The notes beneath the pieces are model-generated. The model was not told the origin of the DNA, did not search any database, and saw only the letters and a program-made list of their open reading frames with translations. From positions 1 through 13,304 of the forward strand of contig JACDGR010000051.1 in NCBI GenBank assembly GCA_013821525.1: DNA of 13,304 nucleotides. The letters are read 5' to 3'. The position numbers and the translations under genes are program-made. Origin of the DNA: Actinomycetota bacterium (GTDB lineage: Bacteria > Actinomycetota > Thermoleophilia > Gaiellales > Gaiellaceae). How positions within the stretch are numbered: the first letter of the stretch is position 1; every line of letters starts with the position of its first letter. Positions 1-6,622 of this stretch are shown here, piece after piece.

Positions 1-147
1 GAAAAGCGAACTGGTTGCACGAGTGAGTGGAAGATGGTGATCCCTAGGTGACGAATCCCATGTCGCCAATGAGCAGCAATTGATCAGCGTCTTGAACGCC
101 GATGCCGGTCGCGCTGTGCGTATTGTTACCTGGAGAGGAAATCAACT

Positions 148-153
148 GAGAGG
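148..153 (+). promoter_or_regulatory. Shine-Dalgarno site of the zinc-finger gene
   Basis: GAGAGG lies five bases before the ATG at 159. It supports that ATG as the true start of the 182-aa zinc-finger protein. The 158 bases before the gene hold no other feature I can support. Confidence 0.6.
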
Positions 154-158
154 CGTAT

Positions 159-707
159 ATGCCAAGGCCACGGAAACGCACGACAGCAAAGACTGCTGCT
201 AGGAAGACACGCGCTGTCGGTACAAGGGCACGGAAGACAAGCGCAGCTAAGACGGCCTCAAATAGGCGGAGCGCTCCGAGCGCTTCTCACAAGGCTGCGG
301 GTGCGGCAACTCGCAAGCGCTCCGCGGGTAAAACCACCGCAACACGCAAGCCTGTGACGCGCAGAAGCGCTGGTGCCCCGTCATCGAGAAGTAGCGGGAC
401 GCTTGTGTGTCCTGAGTGCGGTAAAACCTTCACGCGTGCCGCGTCGCTTGGTGCCCATCGCAACCGCGCTCACGGGATCGTCGGTGCTGCCGCGAAGGCG
501 CGCAGCGCTGCTGGCGCAGCCGGGCGGAAAACTCGCGTTTCAAACGGCGGTTCTCGTGCAGGCGGGCGCTCTGCAGCGCCCAGCGGCATCGACCGCGACG
601 CGCTCCTCGCAGCACTCTTCCCTGAAGGAATCCCGGCGAAGGAAAGCGTTATCCGTCAGCTCGATAGCTGGCTGAGCGAAGGCGAGCGGCTCGCGAACCT
701 CTCCTAA
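159..707 (+). CDS. Histone-H1-like basic protein with one C2H2 zinc finger
   Basis: The protein is 182 aa and reads as three parts. Residues 1-80 are almost entirely Lys, Arg, Ala, Thr and Ser in AAKTxRK-like repeats, resembling the tails of bacterial histone-H1-like and HU-extension proteins. Residues 82-106 form a classical zinc finger: C84, C87, H100, H105 (C-X2-C-X12-H-X4-H) with the usual F and L between the pairs. Residues 107-140 are basic again, and 141-182 form a short helical, less basic end (IDRDALLAALFP...WLSEGERL). The likely role is non-specific or weakly specific DNA binding in the nucleoid; this is inferred from composition plus the finger. The ATG is preceded by GAGAGG. The gene is convergent with the next one and shares four bases with it. 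Its low complexity makes family assignment uncertain. Confidence 0.8.
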   Translation: MPRPRKRTTAKTAARKTRAVGTRARKTSAAKTASNRRSAPSASHKAAGAATRKRSAGKTTATRKPVTRRSAGAPSSRSSGTLVCPECGKTFTRAASLGAHRNRAHGIVGAAAKARSAAGAAGRKTRVSNGGSRAGGRSAAPSGIDRDALLAALFPEGIPAKESVIRQLDSWLSEGERLANLS

Positions 708-955
708 GCGGGTTCACCCGCGGCGCGCAGAGAAACCTTGTCTCTCTGCGCGTCCGCGGGCGCGCTTGCCGCGATTGCTCCCTCCATTTGCTCACGCGAA
801 GACGCCTTTCCCGACGCACACATACCGTCGACACTCTTCGTGAGGTCGGCATGCTCGACGACCTTAATAGTGCTTGCCGAACCGCCGCTTGCGACAGTGG
901 TGAGCGCCGCGGCCGCCGCGACGAGCGCGGCAACGATGATGATTAATTTTCTCAT
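704..955 (-). CDS. Small secreted protein with N-terminal signal sequence
   Basis: This is an 83-aa protein. Residues 1-25 are a clear export signal: MRK, then a long hydrophobic Ile/Val/Ala stretch, with a likely cleavage after the small residues near 22-28 (ASGGSA). The remaining ~55 residues are polar, with one cysteine (C47), and match no family I recognise. A lipobox is not visible, so it is probably secreted or membrane-anchored by an uncleaved signal. The ATG at 953-955 has no good ribosome site upstream. Its TAG (complement of 704-706) overlaps the TAA of the zinc-finger gene (705-707), and its last codons lie inside a strong hairpin. Confidence rests mostly on the signal peptide. Confidence 0.6.
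   Translation of the reverse strand: MRKLIIIVAALVAAAAALTTVASGGSASTIKVVEHADLTKSVDGMCASGKASSREQMEGAIAASAPADAQRDKVSLRAAGEPA
708..752. terminator. Twin hairpins between convergent genes (candidate bidirectional terminator)
   Basis: The first hairpin is GCGGG-TTCA-CCCGC (708-721). The second has perfect 10-bp arms, CGCGCAGAGA at 724-733 and TCTCTGCGCG at 743-752, with a 9-nt loop, and can be extended by a G-T and a G-C pair. They follow the zinc-finger stop codon and lie within the last codons of the opposing secreted-protein gene. No U-tract follows on either strand, so intrinsic termination is likely but not certain. Confidence 0.55.
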
Positions 956-1387
956 GGGAGCGACGCTAGGGCGCCAGGGTGCCCACTGTCATGAGGCAGA
1001 TGTCCCGAGCGTGCCGGGAAATCTCACGACCGCGCGAAACACAACTGGCGGGTCGTCCCTGACGAACGTGATGTCGTAGGGTCGCCGAGCGAAATCGCAA
1101 AGATCGCCCGAGATTGCACGTCACCCCAGACGGCTGTCGCTCCAGATCGGTCCCGCCTGGGTAGTCCGAGCGTTCCGGCGCGAGGGACAGAGCTAGTTCC
1201 GGCCCTCGTGGCGAACCAAGAGCAACAGAAACAACCGGCCGCGACGAAGACGCACCGCAGCGGCTCACTATCTGCACTCCGTTCGACCCTCACGTCCCCG
1301 GTTCGGGTTGATCTTTGTATGCGAATCGGGGCATTCGGCTCCAATCGGGTTATGTGGTGGGTGCTACAAAGTTCCGATGGCTGGGGT
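956..1387. other. Intergenic region between divergent genes, no clear element
   Basis: This 430-bp stretch separates the secreted-protein start (955, minus) from the probable kinase start (1388, plus). The kinase frame stays open upstream to a GTG at 1208, so the right half could be coding. I see no convincing promoter, operator or RNA gene. The low quality of the frame between 1208 and 1388 (mixed third bases, no membrane or domain pattern) is why I treat most of it as non-coding. Confidence 0.4.
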
Positions 1388-3268
1388 ATGAGGTTTTTGT
1401 CGACGACGTTGGTGAGCCGCGCTGTTGAGCAGGGACGCGAGCAGCGTGCTGCGGTGGTGACAGTCGTGACGGTTCTTGTGGTTGCTGGCTCGTTCGGTTT
1501 GGTTATCGCGCGGTATCAGCAAGCGGGGGCAAGTGAGCGTGCGGCTCTGGCGGCCAGCTCGGATCGCTCGCGAGGTGAGGAGGCGGCGAAGGTCTTTTGG
1601 CATGAGCGGGAGGCGATCAACGAGTACGCGATTTCCCACAACCGGGCTGTCCGTCGAGAAGCCGAGAACCAGCGCCTGCAGTTCGATCGCCTGACGAGCG
1701 ATCTTGGCCCCGGGGATCTGGAAGGCGCGCTGATGCGTCGCGCCCGCGTCGCCAATGACCGCTTGATCAGCGTGTTCAACCATCAGGCGGCCGTGTTGGA
1801 GCAGACGCGTGCGTCAGAGCTGAGAGTGACAGCGGTTCTGCATCCGTTGGAAGTCGAGGTCACGGCGGCGCTTGTCGCGGAGTCCCGAGCTGCAGCGCAG
1901 CGGCGGGACCTAGCCTCCCGACGTGCCGCCGCAGACACGACCTCTGCGTTTCGCACCGCAGTGGCGGGAGGCGCGCTTGCGCTGATCGCCGGGCTCGGCT
2001 TCGCGTTCTTCATCTACCGGCTGCTTGCGCGCAGGAAGCAGCAGACGGCGGTGTTGAGGCATTCGATCGCGGAGCGTGAAGTGGCGCACGCCACGATCCG
2101 GGAGAGAGATGTGCAGCTGCGGCACGCACAGAAGATGGAGGCGGTTGGTCGACTGGCCGGTGGGGTGGCTCATGACTTCAACAACATGCTGCTCGCGATC
2201 ACCGGTTACAGCGAACTCTCGCTGGTTGAGATCGGGACGGAGAAGACTCGGCTTCGCCATGCGCTTGAGCAGATCAAGCTCGCGGCCGCGCGGGCGGCAG
2301 CGTTGACCGCACAGTTGCTGGCCTTCAGCAGACAGGATGTCCTGAACCCTCAAGTCGTGCCGATCAACGAACTCGTCGAGGATCTGACCGGGATGCTCCG
2401 TCCGCTGCTTGGCGCGACGGTCGACTTGCGCTTGAAGCTTGCTGAGAGCGGAGGAACGGTGCTCGCGGATCCCGGCCAGATCGAGCAGGTGATCACCAAC
2501 CTGGCCGTCAACGCTCGGGACGCGATGCCTGCTGGCGGCCGGATCACGATTGCGACCGAGGCAGTCGAACAGGACGCACTCCCGATCCTCTATGACGGTG
2601 CGGTCGGGCGGTACCTGCGCCTGAGCGTCTCCGATAACGGAGAAGGCATGAGCGACGAGACGAAGGAGCATGCCTTCGAGCCGTTCTTTACAACGAAAGA
2701 TGTCGGACAGGGAACCGGGCTAGGACTCGCAACAGTTCATGGAATCGTCACCCGGGCTGCCGGGTTCGTCGATGTCGTCTCCGAACTCGGCCAGGGAACA
2801 ACAATCAGCGTCTACCTCCCCCTGACCGACGCGCCGCACAAGCCGAAGCTCGACGGCAACAGCGAAGCCGTCCCACGAGGAACCGAAACGATCCTGCTTG
2901 TCGAAGACGACGAGGCAATACGCGAAATGCTGGTCGCTGTGCTCGCACAGCAGGGCTACGAAGTGATCAGTGCGACCGACGCCGCAGACGCAATCGATGC
3001 CTTCAACAACCGAGGCACCTCGATCGATCTCCTCCTGACCGACATCGTTATGCCCGGCATGCAAGGCCCGGCACTGAGCAAACACCTCCTCGCAACCACA
3101 CCACAACTACGGACGATCTTCATGTCCGGATACACAAACGACTCACGTTTCGTCAACACCGTCGCCGCCGGAACGACCGACTTCCTCCAAAAACCATTCA
3201 CCACAGCCGACCTCGCAAGCACCGTACGCCTCGCGCTCAACCGCCCCGCCACCACCGGCCCCCGTTAA
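1388..3268 (+). CDS. Membrane-bound hybrid sensor histidine kinase with C-terminal receiver domain
   Basis: Residues are numbered from the upstream in-frame GTG at 1208 (686 aa). A first membrane helix spans about 82-101, followed by an Ala/Arg/Glu-rich helical sensor segment (~102-248, like four-helix sensor bundles) and a second helix at ~250-272. The dimerisation/phosphoacceptor domain carries H322 in GGVAHDFNNML. The HATPase domain shows the N box (NLAVNARDAM, 431-440), G1 (SDNGEG, D476) and G2 (GQGTGLGL, 500-507). A receiver domain at ~561-677 has the acidic pair D567/D568, phosphoacceptor D612, S640 and K662. All catalytic residues are present, so it should autophosphorylate and pass phosphate to its own receiver. 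There is no DNA-binding output and no adjacent regulator, so an unlinked phosphotransfer or response partner is expected. I prefer the ATG at 1388, twenty residues before the first helix; ATG 1352, ATG 1319 and GTG 1208 remain possible. Confidence 0.9.
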   Translation: MRFLSTTLVSRAVEQGREQRAAVVTVVTVLVVAGSFGLVIARYQQAGASERAALAASSDRSRGEEAAKVFWHEREAINEYAISHNRAVRREAENQRLQFDRLTSDLGPGDLEGALMRRARVANDRLISVFNHQAAVLEQTRASELRVTAVLHPLEVEVTAALVAESRAAAQRRDLASRRAAADTTSAFRTAVAGGALALIAGLGFAFFIYRLLARRKQQTAVLRHSIAEREVAHATIRERDVQLRHAQKMEAVGRLAGGVAHDFNNMLLAITGYSELSLVEIGTEKTRLRHALEQIKLAAARAAALTAQLLAFSRQDVLNPQVVPINELVEDLTGMLRPLLGATVDLRLKLAESGGTVLADPGQIEQVITNLAVNARDAMPAGGRITIATEAVEQDALPILYDGAVGRYLRLSVSDNGEGMSDETKEHAFEPFFTTKDVGQGTGLGLATVHGIVTRAAGFVDVVSELGQGTTISVYLPLTDAPHKPKLDGNSEAVPRGTETILLVEDDEAIREMLVAVLAQQGYEVISATDAADAIDAFNNRGTSIDLLLTDIVMPGMQGPALSKHLLATTPQLRTIFMSGYTNDSRFVNTVAAGTTDFLQKPFTTADLASTVRLALNRPATTGPR

Positions 3269-3276
3269 GAAGCCTG

Positions 3277-3290
3277 CACTTGTCCAAGTG
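3277..3290 (+). terminator. Small hairpin after the kinase gene
   Basis: CACTT-GTCC-AAGTG is a perfect 5-bp stem with a 4-base loop, nine bases after the kinase TAA. It lacks a U-run and is weak. It could be a terminator or a processing stem. Confidence 0.3.
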
Positions 3291-3475
3291 GCCGATACTT
3301 GTCATCTCAGCGGGGCGATGCGCGACGCCAACTCGCGGCGCGCGGCCAGGCATCAACGGTTAGTCATCGCCGCCGTCGGCATACGCCAGTGTTACAGGTT
3401 GGGGCCATTGTCAGACCGTAGAGCACATGTTCGGAGTGCACCCTGACGGAACGAGCAGACAAAACAATGCCGATC

Positions 3476-3511
3476 CGCTAGCGGCCCCTCGCCTCCTCGG
3501 CTAGCGTTAGC
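3476..3511. repeat. Inverted repeat downstream of the methyltransferase gene (attC-like or terminator)
   Basis: CGCTAGC at 3476-3482 pairs with GCTAGCG at 3500-3506 (7 bp, 17-nt loop). The right arm continues into GCGTTAGC (3504-3511). The CTCGGCT + AGCGTT(A/C)GC layout is shared, with a gap, with the repeats at 4883-4907 and 8947-8971. It lies 27-60 bases past the stop of the minus-strand methyltransferase and between two convergent genes, so it may act as a terminator, or it may be a recombination site related to the other copies. Confidence 0.45.
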
Positions 3512-3537
3512 AAGGTCACGTCAAACGACGCGGAGGG

Positions 3538-4023
3538 TTACTGCACCGACGCGGCAATGACAACGAGGTCGTGCTCTTGCCACCGAACCTCGGGCTGAAA
3601 GCCGGTCTGGCGCAGAACGTCCAATAATTCATCCGTGCGGCTGACGACGCTGTGATCTCGATCCAGTGGGGTCGGTTCGCAGACCGGAGCATGCGGTTCG
3701 ACTACATCGGCCAGCACGAACCGTCCGTCCTCGGACAACCGTTCCGCTACACGGCGAAAGAGGTCTGCCTGCATGCCCCCCTCGACGTGATGCAAAGCAA
3801 ATGCGGAGACGACAAGTTCGAAGGGGCCCTCTGGCAGTCGATCCTGGAAGCGGCCAAGCTGTAGCTCCGCGCGTGGGCCGAGAACACGAACCGCCGCGTC
3901 TAGTTTGTCTTGGCTCTCGTCCAAGCACACAGCGCGTGCAGCAGGGTGCGCCTCCAAACATCGTCTGGACGTGTCGCCCGTGCCGACGCCCAGGTCGAGC
4001 ATGCGCAAGACCTCTACATCCAC
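3538..4023 (-). pseudogene. Class I SAM-dependent methyltransferase, N-terminally damaged
   Basis: The 161-aa frame from a GTG at 4023 carries the Rossmann SAM-binding motif LDLGVGTG (residues 9-16), the acidic end of strand 2 (CLDES, D35), the post-motif II/III pattern FELVVSAFALHHV (68-80) and a C-terminal strand HDLVVIAA. The small-molecule-type class I methyltransferase fold is clear; the substrate is not. Just upstream in the same frame are the codons for QRYDQAQEEIVRAS, which match the YDxxR/Q helix that precedes motif I in this family, but they are preceded by an in-frame TGA with no ATG or GTG. An ATG at 4079-4081 lies one base out of frame. The gene is therefore either translated from the late GTG as a short protein or has lost its start by a one-base indel. 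It is the first of three damaged minus-strand genes. Confidence 0.7.
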
Positions 4024-4145
4024 TGACGCGCGAACAATTTCTTCCTGCGCTTGGTCATACCGCTGCCTATGCTGATTTCATTAGGCGCACGGTATCCCTC
4101 GTGGGCCAGGCGTCGCGTTCACCATCACGGGAACAGTCACGCGAC

Positions 4146-4186
4146 TAGACAGCGCTTGGCTGAGCGAGCGGTGGGGAATGACGCCC
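4146..4186. repeat. Degenerate copy of the dispersed GGCTGxGCGAGCG repeat
   Basis: GGCTGAGCGAGCG followed by GAAT-G-ACGCC aligns with GGCTGGGCGAGCG...GAAT-C-ACGCC at 4887-4913: about 23 of 27 positions by eye. GACTAGA sits upstream where the better copies have CTAAC. It lies between the methyltransferase and the stop codon of the broken isomerase. Confidence 0.45.
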
Positions 4187-4194
4187 TGACCCAA

Positions 4195-4849
4195 CTATGA
4201 CGGCGCGCGCGACAGAAGCTCCGATTCGAGTACCCATGGCACGTGTTCGCAACGAGCTAGCAAAGGCTGATACAGCGTGAGATCGCTCTGGAGTGTTGGG
4301 CGGTGGGTTCCGTCTGGCTCGATCCCCGACACATGAAGCTGCCGCAGACGGTCTCCGAAAGCGTCAAGGAGTTCGAAGCCAAGTCGCAGGGTGCGGTCGT
4401 TTGTCCAAACATGTGCCACGTCGAGGCAAAACCCGGCGGCGGGAAACCGTGCGAACACTTCGGTCGGGTGTGCGCCCGAAGTATTTGTTCACATCCATGT
4501 TCTCGAATACCGCCTGTCCCTCCAGGCGGGCGAGTGCGTCCTCTTCGCGGAAGCGGTCAGGGTGGAAGATCAAGTCGTAAGGGAGGCCGGAATCGAGCAC
4601 TAACTGCGCCACCGCAGTCGGCGAAGAATCGAGAACTGCCGGGGCATGAACGGAGACCCGAGCAAAATCCGAGAGTCGCATGCCCACAGAGGAGAGGTAG
4701 ACGGGCAACGAACGGAATAGCTCTTCGGTTATCGCCGTCAGCTCGACACTCGGCCATTTTTCTTCGCTAGCGCGCCTGATCGCGGCAGGCCATTCGTCAC
4801 GCTCATCGAGGAACGCGCCCGTCGCGATTGCCATGTTCGCAGTACGCAT
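4195..4849 (-). pseudogene. Sugar phosphate isomerase/epimerase (xylose-isomerase-like TIM barrel), frameshifted
   Basis: Two minus-strand frames join into one protein. The first starts at ATG 4849 (MRTANMAIATGAFLDER) and carries VELTAI, VSVHAP and VFENMD. The second resumes as EVFARFPAAGFCLDVAHVW and carries LHVSGIE and VLESELL. E, D/H, H and E at these strand ends are the expected metal ligands of the AP-endonuclease-2/xylose-isomerase-like barrel. The join needs removal of one base near 4460-4470: the first frame reads ...GRTPDRSVR, while skipping a base gives ...GRTP-TEVFARF. The total of 655 bp is 3n+1, consistent with one inserted base. At ~217 aa it is shorter than the usual 250-300. 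It is either a recent pseudogene or carries a sequencing error. No slippery heptamer is visible, so programmed frameshifting is unlikely. Confidence 0.75.
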
Positions 4850-4882
4850 CGGACGCGCGACCCTAACTCATGGCGCAGACAC

Positions 4883-4907
4883 CTCGGCTGGGCGAGCGTT
4901 CGCGAAT
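4883..4907. repeat. 25-bp dispersed repeat, copy A (attC-like context)
   Basis: A 25-bp stretch containing GGCTGGGCGAGCGTTCGCG is identical to 8947-8971. CCCTAAC at 4861-4867 precedes it, so CTAAC and GTTCG are separated by about 30 bases. It lies 34 bases upstream of the isomerase start and about 75 bases past the stop of the nucleotidyltransferase remnant (both minus strand). It contains the perfect 8-mer palindrome TTCGCGAA. Role unknown. Confidence 0.8.
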
Positions 4908-4980
4908 CACGCCAGAGTATCGTGGGATCGAGACTCGCCAGTCGCCAAATCGAGAGCGAAGTCGCGGACTGCAATCGGAT

Positions 4981-5319
4981 CTAGGCGAGTTGTCGGATCG
5001 CGGCGGCGAGCGACGGATCGACATCGGCGTGTGCTTCGAGCCAGCCAAGGATGGCCAACGCCGCTTGGCGATTCCGGTCGTACCCGGGCACCATTGACCC
5101 AAGCGGCACGCTCGCACCGAAGCGCCGTTCGGCTCCGCGCTCGACCGCGAACACGTCCTGCTGGTGGTCTGCCCCACCGGCGTGTAGGCCTGCAATCGTC
5201 AGCACGCGGATAACCGCGTAGGTCTGAATCAGCCGGGTCGCGCTGAGCGTCTCCCCGCGGGCGTCGCGGTGGAGACCAACGTAGAGACTAGTGAGCGCCT
5301 CGGGCGTGACCGCGCGTTC
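4981..5319 (-). pseudogene. C-terminal remnant, possibly of a nucleotidyltransferase-like protein
   Basis: An open minus-strand frame of about 112 codons runs from just after an in-frame TAG (5320-5322) to a TAG at 4981. It reads ERAVTPEALTSLYVGLHRDA, then RGETLSATRLIQTYAVIRVL, then a segment ending PGYDRNRQAALAILGWLEAH. A GTG at 5205 would give a 74-aa product, but the protein-like sequence clearly starts before it. The helical (S/T)LYxGLhRd...GExLSATRLIQ.YAV.RvL pattern reminds me of the helical C-terminal half of nucleotidyltransferases in the aminoglycoside/lincosamide-resistance-like group. I cannot see the catalytic GS...DxD part, and the name is tentative. The lack of a start and the TAG at the 5' edge mark it as truncated or nonsense-mutated. 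Confidence 0.4.
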
Positions 5320-5429
5320 CTACTCGTTCTGACTCCTGGAGCGATCTTTGTTCTCGGGCTCTTCCCGATGAAGAGCGATCGTGTTCTGCGACCCGAGCTG
5401 AGTGGCGGAACGACTAGTTAGCTGATCCA

Positions 5430-5451
5430 AGGTCTCTGGTTAAAGAGACTT
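5430..5451. terminator. Hairpin downstream of the HEPN gene
   Basis: GTCTCT (5432-5437) and AGAGAC (5444-5449) form a perfect 6-bp stem with loop GGTTAA, extended by a G-T and an A-T pair. A competing stem AAGAG/CTCTT overlaps its right arm. It lies about 50-70 bases past the HEPN stop codon. The surrounding 5323-5502 holds no supported gene. A terminator for the HTH-HEPN operon is the simplest reading, though a U-tract is missing. Confidence 0.4.
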
Positions 5452-5502
5452 GTTGCTCTTGCGCTAGACGCTGATGGTCGCATCGTCAGGAGCTAATGCG
5501 GT

Positions 5503-5904
5503 CTATTTTGTTTTTAGTGTGGGGAGTAGCTGAAAGCCTTGTGTGGCGATGTTGATTGCATTCGCGAGGCGACGGTCGAATTGGTTGATCTGGTCGTCGT
5601 AGTCGGCTTGGTTGCGGAGCGTGCGAAGTGTTGTGCCGTGTTGAGCGAGGAGGCGCCAGTCGGGCGCAGAGGAAGGATCAGCATCGGGGGCGTTCTTGAA
5701 GACCTCCCAGACGAGTTTGTGAGCGCGAGTGTTTGGGATCGTGTGTCCGAGGCTCTCTAGGAAGTCGCGGCAGACATTGAAGAGGGCGTAGTAGGCGCGA
5801 CTCGCGGAAGTGCGCTTCAGAGTCTCGCTCTTTGCACCCGCGTTCTGCTGAGCAAAGAGCAAGAACGCCTGCCAGTTGAACGGAGAGGTTGTCGGGCTGC
5901 TCAT
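5503..5904 (-). CDS. HEPN-domain protein, candidate toxin of the HTH-HEPN pair
   Basis: This all-helical 133-aa protein carries the HEPN signature SRAYYALFNVCRDFLESLG (35-53), an AHKLVWEVF helix (61-69) and LRTLRNQADYDD (93-104). The RAYYALF helix and R..ADY(D) helix are characteristic of the COG1895-like branch of HEPN proteins, which often pair with minimal nucleotidyltransferases. The canonical ribonuclease motif RX4-6H is not visible: no histidine follows R94 or R97, so ADYD takes its place. Activity as an RNase is therefore uncertain; it may be a regulatory, modified-target or non-catalytic HEPN. It starts at ATG 5902-5904, which overlaps the stop of the upstream gene (ATGA), so translation is coupled. 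Its partner is an HTH protein, not an MNT. It belongs to the operon transcribed from the promoter at 6623-6651. Confidence 0.8.
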   Translation of the reverse strand: MSSPTTSPFNWQAFLLFAQQNAGAKSETLKRTSASRAYYALFNVCRDFLESLGHTIPNTRAHKLVWEVFKNAPDADPSSAPDWRLLAQHGTTLRTLRNQADYDDQINQFDRRLANAINIATQGFQLLPTLKTK

Positions 5905-6608
5905 TCGACGGCCAGGGAGAGTCTGTCGGCATAGGGGGCCATAAGCTCATCCCATCGTTCGGAGTAGAAGCGGCGCATGCGCTCACCCGCTTCCTCAAAG
6001 CCAAGTGCCGCCGTGAAGGCAACAACCAGCTCTTCCTCACCAGTCTCCTCAGTGGAGAGGAACAGGCTCACCTCTGAAGAGCCGAGGTAGGAGCTGACCT
6101 CTTCGACGAGAGAGGGAAGAAAGGAGCGTAGATCGGGATTCTCCGCGAGGAACCGCTCTTCCTCAGGAACCTGAGAAGCGGCTTGCTTGGCAGGACTCGA
6201 CAGTGCGGCTTTCTCGGCAGCGAGAAGGGCAGCGTCAAGCTCCGCCGAGACCGTCAAATCCTCAGCCGTTTCCATCTCTACAACCGGCTGTGTTTCCAGA
6301 ACTTGAAGCGCCCGGTCGAGGAGCCTTTGCCGCAGAAGATCGGCGATTGTCCCACCATCGAGGCTCTCCTGGCGGCGGAGAATCGCCCAGCGCACCGCGC
6401 TTCGATTGCCAGCCATGCGGCTGAGGGCGCGATGGACGACGTAGTGAAAGGCATCGAGACGATCAGCAAGTTCGGCCCGGGGCTCCCGATCCTCATTCTT
6501 CAGCCGCGAAACGGTCTCAGGAACTACGTCCAAGACCCGTGCGATCTCGGCATTCGTGAAGATCGCGGTCAGTTCGGTAAGAGCGTCGTGGGCGGTGGCA
6601 GTCTCCAT
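5901..6608 (-). CDS. Xre/ParS-like HTH protein with extra C-terminal domain, candidate antitoxin and autoregulator
   Basis: The protein is 235 aa. Residues 14-37 (TAIFTNAEIARVLDVVPETVSRLK) are a helix-turn-helix. Residues 45-106 (AELADRLDAFHYVVHRAL...SLDGGTIADLLRQRLLDRALQVLE) resemble the Xre-MbcA-ParS antitoxin domain (the 'sLdG.tp.dLL..g....vl..l' pattern). An acidic linker (~108-150) leads to a second domain at ~150-235 containing SLFLSTEETGEEELVVAFTA and a helix-rich end; I do not recognise this domain. It is the first gene of a two-gene operon, overlapping HEPN by four bases. The near-consensus promoter just upstream lets the protein bind its own promoter, as antitoxins do (inference). 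The start ATG at 6606-6608 has no Shine-Dalgarno. Xre-MbcA-ParS antitoxins normally partner RES toxins, so the HEPN pairing is unusual. Confidence 0.75.
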   Translation of the reverse strand: METATAHDALTELTAIFTNAEIARVLDVVPETVSRLKNEDREPRAELADRLDAFHYVVHRALSRMAGNRSAVRWAILRRQESLDGGTIADLLRQRLLDRALQVLETQPVVEMETAEDLTVSAELDAALLAAEKAALSSPAKQAASQVPEEERFLAENPDLRSFLPSLVEEVSSYLGSSEVSLFLSTEETGEEELVVAFTAALGFEEAGERMRRFYSERWDELMAPYADRLSLAVE

Positions 6609-6622
6609 GGAGTTAGCAGAAG

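Noticed and set aside
1..158. A plus-strand frame from about 42 into the zinc-finger gene (protein-like text QQLISVLNADAGRAVRIVTW)
   Set aside because: It has no start codon, is bounded by a TGA, and overlaps the well-supported zinc-finger start. It may be the tail of a decayed gene but cannot be supported.
671..700. GGCGAGCG-GC-TCGCGAA in the zinc-finger gene, resembling the dispersed repeat
   Set aside because: It encodes SEGERLAN in a conserved-looking helix, and the similarity is short and GC-driven.
1208..1387. N-terminal 60 codons of the kinase frame from GTG 1208
   Set aside because: There is no ribosome site, third-base use is mixed, and no structure is visible; the ATG at 1388 gives a normal N-terminus before the first helix. 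Not excluded.
1910..2671. 253-aa minus-strand frame
   Set aside because: It is antisense to the kinase catalytic domain, where the plus strand has unmistakable motifs.
3666..4148. 160-aa plus-strand frame
   Set aside because: It is antisense to the methyltransferase, with Arg/Pro-rich shadow composition.
4303..4770. 155-aa plus-strand frame
   Set aside because: It is antisense to the broken isomerase, which shows family motifs on the minus strand.
3538..5500. A true integron with an integrase
   Set aside because: No tyrosine recombinase is encoded in the window, and the candidate sites match the attC core boxes only partly; kept as a hypothesis, not as annotation.
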